This document shows, piece by piece, positions 45,541 to 56,500 of a stretch of DNA of 64,000 bases. A program made the position numbers and the translations under genes. The DNA comes from Enoplolaimus lenunculus. Taxonomy: Eukaryota > Nematoda > Enoplea > Enoplida > Thoracostomopsidae. The stretch lies in contig JASANG010000483.1 in the NCBI GenBank assembly GCA_030248215.1, positions 148,450 to 212,449 of the forward strand, given 5' to 3'. Each line of letters begins with the position of its first letter. Position 1 is the stretch's first letter. The notes below the pieces were generated by a model. The model saw only the letters and a list, made by a program, of their open reading frames with translations, did no database searches and was not told the origin of the DNA.

Positions 45541-47448
45541 TCTGAAAATTTGGACCCTCGTTCACAAAAAATCCAGTTCATCATAAAAGTGTTTTTATAA
45601 CAAATATTCGCCGTACTAAACTTCTGTACTGTACAGTACAGTGACAATTGAAACGTGTTATACAACGATATCATATGCCGAAATATTTCATTTCGGGGAC
45701 AGCGCGATAAATTGAAAAAATTCGCTAGCGAAGCGAGCAAGAAACCAAACGCAATTTTAGTGCTTAAATGTTAATGCAGCAGCTTTAGTTTGCATTTAAA
45801 CGTCGAATGTTCAGGTTTGGACCCTTGTTTTAAATTTTACCAGTGTAAAAGTTGAAAGTTATAGAGATGTTTACTATAGCGTTTCAAGTTGAATTTTTGC
45901 AGTACATCCAGTGCTTTGTGTATTTTAAAATTTAAAATTTAAAATACTCAGAAGGCGAAAACACGAAGAAACTGCGCAGGTGCTGTAAAACTGGGCATTT
46001 TGTGTTAAAAATTGCGTCAAAATCAATACTACTCAATGTGTTGCAATGTGTTTGTACTCGACAAAATTGTGTGTTTATATGCATTGTTTTTGTACTTTTT
46101 TTGTGTGTTTTTCAACGTGTGGTACAAAGAGCCCGAGAATGGATTTTTAACGATTGGGGGTGGGCACACGTGACCGATGGCCCCCCAACATGTCCTACAA
46201 AACTAAAATTTTCAATTGCAATTTAGCGCAACAAAATAGGGTGGTGGGTACAGATGGGCAATTGGGGGTTTTCTGTTATCTCCCATCAGCCAGCGTTTAC
46301 CCAAAAATGGTTCGGTTTAAAATTTTTTCGATATTTGAGCTTCTCGTGACCTCCCCTGATCATTTTACGCCTAAATTTGAATTTTTGAAAAATTCGATTT
46401 TTAAGGTCACAATATTCCCCCTTGTGCCCAAAAAAGTTTTTGTTATAAAGTTTAGCAAACTATACACCATTCCATGTAGATTGCGGAGCTGAGTCGAATG
46501 GTGTTAAATTTTTCACAATCGGAAGATTGGTTAACGCGTTTTATTGTCAAATCACTGATTTGCCGCGCAGCCAGCGATTTACGGCGCCAAATGAGTTATT
46601 TAATCATAAATCGCTAACCAATCGTCTAAATTACGCAAAAATTTAACACTGTTCAACTCACCTCTGCGGTTGCATCGAATGGTTTATAATTTGTGAAACT
46701 TTGTGACAAAATGTTTTGGGTCCCAAGGTGGGGGGGACCTTGGGACCTTAAAACATAGCAAATTTTTCAAAAATTCAAATTAAGGCATAGAATGATAAGG
46801 GGAGGTAATGAGAAGCTCAAATATGCAAAAATTTTCAAAATCGAAGCACTTTTGGTCCAACGTGCTGGGGGGATACCGGAACAAGACCCGTGAAATTTTT
46901 GTATTCGGTCTTGTGAACCGGGCAACAAACATTTGTTACCAATCGGTAAAATGCAACGCCACCACTCTGGTACCCGGAAATGGTCGGCAACATAAAATCA
47001 GGGGAACATAGGAGGTGACCCTTGACCTAAACCGGACTTGGTTTCCGGCTAATTTTCTCGATTTCCGCGTCTAAGTCTAGTCTTACTTACCGGAGGAACC
47101 AGTTTAACTCTGTGGTGCTATATTTGTCGTGAAACGCGACGAAACGTTGATAGGCGGCTTGGCAAGTTGACAATTTGTTGTTTACCAATTGATATGTTGT
47201 GCCATCAGGCAATGTGCGTTGCGGGCGCCGGATGGCACAGGACGCCGACGGACGTTACCGGACGATACCGGACTTAAACCGGACGACGCCGGACCGTCGC
47301 GCCGTCAAATTACTATTCAAATCGGATAGTGCCATTCTAAACGGCAACGGACCCTACAAACCATGATTCATAGACCCTAAATATCTGGCTTCCTAGGCGT
47401 GAACATGGTCCGCCTTTTCTCGTAACAGACATCAGCGATTTGTTCACA
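45541..47448. other. Gene-free stretch with one palindromic element
   Basis: No exon supported. 46500-46655 is an imperfect inverted repeat: GGTGTTAAATTTTTCACAAT at the left, CGCAAAAATTTAACACTG at the right, with GATTGGTTAACGC and GCTAACCAATC inside. 45720-45790 has a GCTAGCGAAGCGAGCAAG fragment related to family K. Confidence 0.5.
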
Positions 47449-47456
47449 GCCGTATT

Positions 47457-48038
47457 GGCCGATGTATAGAACTGGGCCGGAACGTTTTCCAGCGGGACTG
47501 TAATAGAGTAAGCTTAAGTTGAAGACTATTTTTTTGCTTAAGCTTATGCTTAGGCTTAGGCTTAAGCTTAGGCTTATGAATAGGCTCATTCTTACGCTTA
47601 GGCTTACGCTTAAGCTTAGGCTTAGGCTTATCTTAGGAATAGGCTCATTCTTACGCTTAGGCTTACGCTTAGGCTTAAGCTTAGGCTTACGCTTAGGCTT
47701 AGGCTTAGGAATAGGCTCATTTTTACGCTTAGGCTTACGCTTATAGGCTTAGGCTTAGGAATAGGCTCATTCTTACGCTTAGGCTTACGCTTAAGCTTAG
47801 GCTTAGGCTTATCTTAGGAATAGGCTCATTCTTACGCTTAGGCTTACGCTTAGGCTTAAGCTTAGGCTTACGCTTAGGCTTAGGCTTAGGAATAGGCTCA
47901 TTTTTACGCTTAGGCTTACGCTTATAGGCTTAGGCTTAGGAATAGGCTCATTCTTACGCTTAGGCTTACGCTTAGGCTTAGGCTTAGCGTTAGGACTGTC
48001 CTTGTACTACCGTTCCGGCCTTGTTCTACACATTGGCC
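47457..48038. mobile_element. Family C hAT-like MITE, expanded, exact target duplication
   Basis: GGCCGATGTATAGAACTGGG at the left, GTTCTACACATTGGCC at the right, exact 8-bp target duplication GCCGTATT at 47449-47456 and 48039-48046. The interior is TTAGGC and TTACGC hexamers with the spacer GGAATAGGCTCATTCTTACG. A segment of about 172 bases (about 47590-47760) is repeated nearly exactly at 47762-47932. Confidence 0.95.
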
Positions 48039-48367
48039 GCCGTATTTGCACCGGGCGGTTTGGTTTCAAGCGTCTTTAATTCAACGTGGATTAAAACCAG
48101 CAAAACTAATTTACGACACGAATGAGCTAATTTTAATTTGCACTACAGAACAAAGTCTGATGTAAGCAAAATGTATATTTAACTTGGAGTCTGATTAATG
48201 TTAATTCTGGTTCAACAAAAATTGATTTTATTCGTAAACTCGTCATTTGGCAGATCCAACAATTTTTCGTTTGAAAAGAATCGTTTGGATCTGGTGCGCT
48301 TACCATACAGTTTCGTCAGTTCTCAGAGTTTGGCATAAATTAGTAGGCTGATGGTTAAAATTTTAAG

Positions 48368-48627
48368 CTTAACCCTTTCTCACATGAATATTTTCTATTT
48401 CCCTGAGACCTACTTTTATGCTAGGATTAGAACTCCAGTGACTGGAGTGGGAGGCGTATACCATCACCACTCAGCTATAGGAGCTTGACGCTCAAGCCCG
48501 AGGGGGCTCTCACGTCTTGTGGTGATTTAGTACTATGTATACGTGTTGCAATTGTTAAATATACTATTTAACGTATATATACTGCGCTGAGTTGTCTATA
48601 GGCAACTCAATGTGAGAAGGGGTTAAA
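48368..48627 (-). mobile_element. Family S element with tRNA-like boxes (copy 2)
   Basis: Inverted copy of 13378-13650: TTAACCCTTTCTCACATG at the left and GAGAAGGGGTTAA at the right. It keeps the CTCACCACTTAGC-like and GAACTCCAGTGACTGGAG blocks. About 15 bases are missing relative to copy 1. One box B base is changed (GATTAGAAC for GATTCGAAC). Confidence 0.65.
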
Positions 48628-48639
48628 TTTTGGCTTATG

Positions 48640-48735
48640 CACTGCAACAAATGGTGAGTCAAATCGATTCTGTTCGAAATCGGCTCTGCGGTACTACACA
48701 AACTGAATCAAATTCGGCTCAGCGGACTCTGTGTA
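48640..48735. mobile_element. Truncated family E MITE
   Basis: Left arm only: CACTGCAACAAATGGTGAGTC then TTCGAAATCGGCTC and CACAAACTGAATCAAATTC. Confidence 0.7.
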
Positions 48736-48751
48736 TAATCCTGCATTAATT

Positions 48752-49045
48752 GGCCCATGTAAAGATCAGGGCTGGAATGTTTTTCTGTGGTACTGCAATA
48801 GAGTACGCTTAAAGCTTTAGACAAATTTTTCTGTTTGGCTTAGGCTTTAGGATTAGGCTTAGGAAAATGCTCATTGTTACGCTTAGGCTCAGGCTCAGGC
48901 TTAGGCTTAGGAATATGTTCATTTTTACGCTTAGGCTTAGGCTCAGGCTTAGACTTCGGAATATGCTCATTCTTACGCTTACGCTTAGGCTTAGTCTTAG
49001 AAATATGCTTATAATACTGTTCCGCCCCTGTTGTTTACATTGGCC
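48752..49045. mobile_element. Family B hAT-like MITE
   Basis: GGCCCATGTAAAGATCAGGG at the left, CTGTTGTTTACATTGGCC at the right. Flanks CATTAATT (48744-48751) and CATTAAAT (49046-49053). Three blocks of TTAGGC hexamers with ATATGYTCATTSTTACGC spacers. Confidence 0.92.
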
Positions 49046-49157
49046 CATTAAATTTTCTGCCAACTCCTTTTGAGTATTTCAATTTGATTCTACTGTCATC
49101 AAACAGCCCGGTCTGATTATGAGAATTTTTTGATATGCGGCGCATCTTCCATGTTTT

Positions 49158-49310
49158 GGCCCATGTAAAGATCAGGTGTGTAACGTTTTTCTGCGGGACT
49201 GCAATAGAGTAAGCTTCAAGCTTTAGACTAATTTTTTACTTGGTGTAGGCTTAGGCTTAGCCTTAGGAATATGCTTATAATACCGTTCCGCCCCTATTCT
49301 TTACATTGGC
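49158..49310. mobile_element. Family B hAT-like MITE, minimal core
   Basis: Same ends as the previous element with only about three hexamers left. Flanks CATGTTTT and CACGTTTT. Confidence 0.88.
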
Positions 49311-49312
49311 CA

Positions 49313-50097
49313 CGTTTTCATGTGAAATTCCAATTCAACGCCAGACTTTGTTGTTTTACAAAATTCACAAAAGCACTGAAGCGATCGTATTTTTACGTCA
49401 TCAAAGCTGGGAACATTTTTTTGTGGTGTTTCGTGTTATTTTTTTCACATCAAAAGTGGTAATGTTTCGCTACTCATGTGAAATTTTTGTTAAAATATAC
49501 ACTGTCGATATTGGTTGGAAATTTAGGACGAAATGAATAATAAAACTCGAAACTACGACAATTTGTAGGCCGGATAGCCAGGGCCGACGTTAAGATAGTC
49601 GATGCCTTCCGCCAAACAGGTCCGATGGGGCCCCCAGTAAAATGTTTTACAACTTTATGAGTTTGTGTCAGCGAAAAAAATATCTCAGTTTGTCAAAGGG
49701 TGCCCCAAGGATCGACTCCTCAAATGCGGGTTTGGTGGGCGTTTTAGTTGACACTGTCGACAGCTGGTAGTCTAACCGTGTCCAAAAGCCTATGAATAAA
49801 TCCAAACGCAATCTTAAGCGTAGTCCTAAGCCTAAACCATTGCATGACGGGTGACGAATTCTCGTGATGCTAATCATTTATGCACGGGTTAGGTTTAGGC
49901 AAATGCTTAAGCAATTGTTTAGCTTAGCCATTGCTAAGCTTTTTGATAAGCTAAGCCCCGAGCATAAGTGGAAAATGTGGAGGGTAAATGAACAACAGCC
50001 GTTCGGTGTATATATATTGAACGGCTTCAGTGTCGTTTGAGAGATAAATTCGTGAACATTTACAGCGAATTTCGTAAGATATTCGACAAGTAAATAA
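49313..50097. other. Gene-free; scattered CCTAAG-like motifs
   Basis: No exon supported. 49790-49965 contains AAGCCTAAACC, GGTTAGGTTTAGGC and short inverted TTAGC/GCTAAG blocks, likely a decayed element. Confidence 0.4.
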
Positions 50098-50106
50098 TTG
50101 AAACCG

Positions 50107-50430
50107 ATCTATAAAAATCAACAACAACAACAGCAGCAACAAGCAAGAACAAGCAGCAAGCAACAACAAAAAGCAACAACAACAAGCAACAACAAGCAAC
50201 AACAGCCACAACAACAAGCAACAAACAAGCAACAACAAGCAACAAACAAGCAACAACAGCAACAACAACAAGCAACAACAAGAAGCAGAATAAGAAGCAA
50301 CAACAACAAGAAGCAGAATAAGAACCAACAACAACAAGCAACAACAACAGCAGCAGCAGCAACAAGCAACAAACAAGCAACAACAAGCAACAAACAAGCA
50401 ACAACAGCAACAAGCAACAACAGTATCGGT
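50107..50430. repeat. CAA/CAG/AGCAAC low-complexity tract
   Basis: About 320 bases of CAACAA, CAGCAG and AAGCAACAA units just upstream of the secreted-protein gene. All frames are open (poly-Gln/Thr on plus, poly-Leu/Cys on minus). It is most likely promoter or 5' leader sequence. Confidence 0.9.
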
Positions 50431-50577
50431 TTGCTCACAGAATGCTCCATCTCAACATTCGAAGTTCAATATATCAACCAATCACCACGGACTTTCGTTT
50501 TGCTACCGCAATTTTCAACCGTTTCCTATTCGTTACCGAATCGAGTAACATCGAACTGAACTCATCTCATACGAACA

Positions 50578-53500
50578 ATGTTGCAAACATTAATAATTGT
50601 AGTTGCGATAGTTGTCGCTGTCCACGAAAATAATTCAATCACCGCGTTTGAATTTGAACTTTTAGTCTTGAACCAAACGGAATTTTCGAACCAAAATGTA
50701 ACTCAACCGTCTGGTGGCCAAGTGCCCGATGATCGGCGAGCGCAAATGTGCTATTTGTGGTGTTCTGCTCGATGTAAACTGATGCCGAATTTGGTAATTT
50801 TAAGTTAAGCAGTTTTATACAGGAACCCCTGACGATTCTGCGAATGCGGTGGGACTCGAACCCACGATGTACGGATTACCGGTCCGCTGCTTTAACCACT
50901 GAGCTACGCAGAAATGCAAACTTTTCGCTACAATGGCTCTATATAGCGTAAGCTTTGGTGTAAATTCTAGTGAGTTGATTTTAACTCAGACTGAGTTGAA
51001 TCGATTCAGATGCCTGAGCTGTGAACGAGGTTTTTTAGAACTCAGAATTCTGAGTTGATTCAACTCATTCTGTGTTAATTAATCAACTCGTCCGGAATTA
51101 AATCAACTCTCAGAGCGAGTTGGTGTTTAAAATGTTATTAACTCAAGAATAGTCAGAAATGACGAATTTTCTCTCTGAGTTGATTAATCAATTCATTGGA
51201 ATTTACAGTGTACAAGATACATATACGAGTGCAATATTTTGCGTTCCCATCGCATTCTTTAATCCAAGGTTTAGAAATATTTTCGTGAAGGGTTGATGTA
51301 TATATGGTCCTACATTCAAATTTAAATTATAACCCTGTGACACAAATAAAGATTGGTGTATTCCATTTGACGATAAATACGTCATTGATCCGACTGTAAA
51401 CATATATAGGGTATATCCTTGTCTTCATGGCGCAACCGGAGGTGAAAATACCGGAGCCGGAGGTGAATGAAACTTGCCGGAACCGGAGCCGGTGCGAAAT
51501 TAAGTAGTAAAAATGATGGTTAATTAGTTAAATTTAACCAAATATCTGCAAAATGTTGTTAAGTTGTTTGGTTTCACGCTACTTTTCTGCCAAATTTCGG
51601 CAATTCTTTCATGAAAATTGCGACAAGAAGTCAATCGAAACGCGCTAAACGGATAAATTTAGGAAAATTATGCAATGTTTTACTATCGAAATTGCCGTAA
51701 CCTCCGGCATAAAATCTACCGGAGCCGGAGGTCGATTTCCTGCCGGAGTCGGAGCCGGAGGCAGACCTCCGGTTGTGCTCTGCTTGTCATTAATATAATA
51801 GTATGCTTGCCGGCAACATACGTGCCGAAATAAGTAGTGTGCTGTTGTTTCGCACTTCCTGTTTCCGGTGGAACCTTTTACGATAACCTCAAAGGAAAAA
51901 TTCTAAATTACAAACACGTTGTTTTTCCTCTCGAGAAACACTTTTGAGCCCAGTAACAACTCTTGATTGGCCTGGCAAAAAAGTTTGGCGTTTAGTTTCA
52001 ATTTTAGTACGAAGCAACTGCATGTACAAACAATTGCTCAAAATATTTCGATGTGTTTCCGTGCAGTTTGGTACGTTTTGCTTGTCTCAAATCATCAATG
52101 GTTGCTTATCAATGCGTAGATTTATATAGACTCTTGTTGGTTGGGACTAAAAATGCTGTAGTGATCCGAATAAGAGGGGGTATTAAGATAGGGTTCCCAT
52201 TTTGAGTCCCAATCAATACGAGTCCGTATCCCTAATCAGAGTCCGTAAAGCGGATAGTCCTAAAACTTTAATTAGAGTCCATAAAAGTCAATTACATTCC
52301 TAAGTATAACCTTGCATTATCGTTCAAGCTATTGAAACAACGGATAGTTGCAGTACTGGATATATATCAGTAACGAAGGGCGGCGGAGGGCGGAATAAAA
52401 ATAAATAACAGTCCGTAACCGAAGGACGGAATAAAAATAAATAACAGTCCGTAACCGAATAACAGGGGGGATACCCTCTGAAGAGTCGAAATAAATATCA
52501 ATCCCCCTCTTATTCGGGTCACTACAGTAGGCTTAGGTTTAGGCCTATAAATATGCTTAATCCTCAGTTACGGCCCTAAATGTAACATTATTCTAAAGCC
52601 CCATTCACCCGTGCAAGTTTTTGCAGCGAGAACTCGCAGCTACAATTTGCACAAGTTTCTTGCAACTGCAAGTATTTGCAAGATAGCATCATTATCATTC
52701 TGAATATTTGCAATCCACAACAAATTATATGAATAATTTGCAGACGACTGCAATAAATATCAAGTATAAGCTATGAATTATTTGTTCAGCCAATGATGAT
52801 GAACTAATTCGCCCTGGCAAGGCTGTTTATGTCTATAAATTAATTCTTCACCAATATTCATAGTGAATAAATTGCAGCTCCAAGTTCTTCGAATAAATTT
52901 TAGAAATTTGCAAGTTTGAGCAGCAAGAAAGATTTACGCGTATAGACGGCTATTGGGATTAATTCAAGCTTTTTGAATAAATTCAAAAAGTCTGAATTAA
53001 TTCAAAAGACTTAACAGGTGGAACAATTTCAAGCGACTTTCAACTACGATCACACGTGCGAATTAACCTCAACAGCATGAATTCCAGTGAATAATTTGCA
53101 GCTGCAAGAACTTCAAAGCTGTTTTGTGATCAAACTTGCACATGCAAATTTTTGCTGCAAAAAACTTTTTACGTGTGAATAGGGCTTAATATTTTTATCG
53201 CGTTACACTCGCTCCCAAGAAACATGCACATCAAATGTTGTTTCCGTCGAAAGGAAATCCTGACCACGAGTCTGCAAAACAAGGAAACAGAGGCAAAATT
53301 GGCCAAATAAATAGTCAAATGGCAACTGTATTTAGGAACCATGTTTTTTCGATAAATAGGTTTAGGTTGATTTAGGCCTACATTTTAGGTTAAGCCTATC
53401 GAATTACAGGTGTTTTTTCACAATGTGTAGCGTTTTACATTTCTGGCTGGTACGGTTTTAGAATGATGAAGCTTGCTTAGCGTCTTGTGGTGATCTTAGC

Positions 53501-56500
53501 ACGAACGGAACAGGTTTGTTTCATGGAGGTACCCAGAGCCTTTAAGCATGAAATACGCGTCGCTCTCTTGCAGTCTAAGTTGATGTTTGTGGGTTGGGCC
53601 AATGTAAAGAACAGGGGCATAACAGTATTCTAAGCATATTCGTAAGCCTAAACTGATAGGCTAAGCCTAAGGCTAAGCGTAAGAATGAGCATATTCCTAA
53701 TTCTATGCCAAAGCGTAAGCTTAAAGCCATGCGAAAAAAATTAGTCTAAAACTTAACCTTGCACTATTGCAGTCCCACAGAAAAACGTTCTGCCCCTGAA
53801 CTGTACATGGGCCGTGGGGTGTAACACTAGCTTATTGAAATTATTGTTAGCGATTTTTTTAAATTTAAATATATATATATTTCGTTAGCTTTTCCTGTTG
53901 CCGGCTCACACCAATACAAACTCCACGGTACGTCTCTTGAATTTGAAAATTTTGAAAGTTTTTTGTGCCCAAAACACAACGGATTCTTAAAGTTTTCGTA
54001 TTTTACTAACTAAAATTTGGGTGCGGCATTACAACGTGTAATCTTGCGAGACGTATAAATATGCAAAAAAAAATTACAAAATCAAACCATTTTTGATGAA
54101 AACGAACCAGAAATAGCTCATAAACCAAAAGCATACAAATTAGCTGTCAAACGATGCCCAAACTACGTATCACAGGCGTTTGCGCAAAAACAAATATAAT
54201 TTTTTTACCCGCATTTGTGCTATTTTAGAACGGTTACTGCCAGCAATTCCGTTAACAAACGTTACTTTGCGATATTTTGGTGAACCTGTGAGCTCATTTG
54301 AAGACCATGACATTAATGTAACAGCCACACTGAGCAGTCAAGTCGAACATTCAGATCCAATGAGACTTCGCATGACGTGGAATCCAGCCCCAAACGCGGC
54401 TTTTTATATTATCGATTGGAGTTTTGGTGCCATATTAAAAACACAGGTAAAATATTAATGAAGCAATGACGTTCACCGATTAAATTACTGTTAATTAATT
54501 TGTTAATTCAATTGAATTAATTTGTTAATTCATTTGAATTAATTTGTTAATTCATTTGAATTAATTTGTTAATTCATTTGAATTAATTTATTAATTCATT
54601 TTAATTTATTTGTTAATTCATTTCAATTAATTTGTTAATTAAGTTGAATTAATTTGTGAATTAATTTGAATTAATTTGTTAATTCATTTGAATTAATTTG
54701 TTAATTCAGTTGAATTAATTTGTTAATTCATTTGAATTAACATTGAATTAATTTGTTAATTCATTTGAATTAATTTGTTAATTCATTTGAATTAATTTGT
54801 TAATTCAGTTGAATTAATTTGTTAATTCTTTTGAATTAATTTGTTAATTCATTTGATTTAATTTGTTAATTCAGTTGAATTAATTTGTTAATTCAGTTGA
54901 ATTAATTTGTTAATTCATTTGAATTAACATTGAATTAATTTGTTAATTCATTTGAATTAATTTGTTAATTTATTTGAATTAATTTGTTAATTCATTTGAA
55001 TTAATTCGTTAATTCAGTTGAATTAGTTTGTAAATTAATTTGAATTAATTTGTTAATTCATTTGAATTAATTTGTTAATTCAGTTGAATTAATTTGTTAA
55101 TTTATTTGAATTAATTTGTTAATTCATTTGAATTAACATTGAATTAATTTGTTAATTCATCTGAATTAATTTGTTAATTTATTCGAATTAATTTGTTAAT
55201 TCATTTGAATTAATTCGTTAATTCAGTTGAATTAGTTTGTAAATTAATTTGAATTAATTTGTTAATTCATTTGAATTAATTTGTTAATTCATTTGATTTA
55301 ATTTGTTAATTCATTTGAATTAATTTGTTAATTCATTTGAATTAATTTGTTAATTCAGTCGAATTAATTTAATTAATTTGAATTAATTTTATCAACAGTC
55401 GATTATCATCTCTTACAAAAGTTCACATTTTGTAAAAATTGTTTGGTACAAAATGTATCACCGGGCGTTGCGTTAACTCCTGAACATATCGAATGTCCGT
55501 TGCTTTTGTACGACACTGTTTTGCACGGTGTTTCAATGCAGCTTTCAATGCAGACCAGCTTAAAGCTTGACGCTAGAAACATGAAAACGGATGAAGTATA
55601 ATGTAAAATAATTGGTGTCAGGGTGTAAACGAATTGCAAAAATAACGGAAACGAAAAACGAATATTGAAGTATAGTAGTTTCGAAAATGTTTTAGTTTTC
55701 TGCCAACACAATTGAGTAAGTATTTTCAAACATTCATTGGGATTTATAAAAAATTTTAACAAAAAACAGCGTAGGCGCGCGAAATATTAAACATTTTGGA
55801 GGAATTTCGTAAATTTTAGTTCAATTCAAACAATTGCAGCATAATCGCAAACGGCCACAGATGTTTATCGGAAACCGATATCGGGTTACACGCTGATGGG
55901 GTGATTGTTGAAATTGAGAAAAGTTTCAATTAAAAAATATAAAAAATGAAATCAAAATGATACAGGGGTTGAAACCGTTTGATATGAATTCTATTGTAGG
56001 CGCTCACCTATCAAACGCTATCGGTCAATGTTACCAAACCATTGCTGTGTGCTCCAGTAACTGCGACAATTCAATACATTACCTCTGATGGTATTAGCGA
56101 AATATCAGATGAACTAGTCAAAGCAGGTAAACAATGGTCAAATAAACGAATATCATTCAAAACGATAAAGAATTGTAAACCTGTGATCTCTAGACTACAC
56201 ACTGTAAATTCCAATGAATTGATTAATCAATTCAGCTAGCGAGTGGGTTATTTGTGAATTAATATCAGTCAACATTAACTCACTCTCAGTTGAGTTAATT
56301 TTTCCTCTAAGTTGAGTTGCCTCTGGATGTGTTGATTAATTACCTCAGAATGAATTGAATCAACTCAAAATTCTGAGTTCTGATAGTCCTAGCTCAGACT
56401 GACTGATTCAACTCATTCTGAATTAAAATCAACTCACTAAAATTTTTACAGTGTAGGAAAGAAAGTTGAATTCATTGATATAATTTTTATTTCATTCAAC

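Noticed and set aside
45218-45565. Minus frame of SPSPGKF-type repeats
   Set aside because: Reading of the 22-bp minisatellite, with no start or splice logic.
50060-50559. Poly-Gln/Thr frame on plus and poly-Leu/Cys frames on minus
   Set aside because: All come from the CAA/CAG tract. There is no splice context, and the plus frame does not lead into the signal-peptide exon at 50578.
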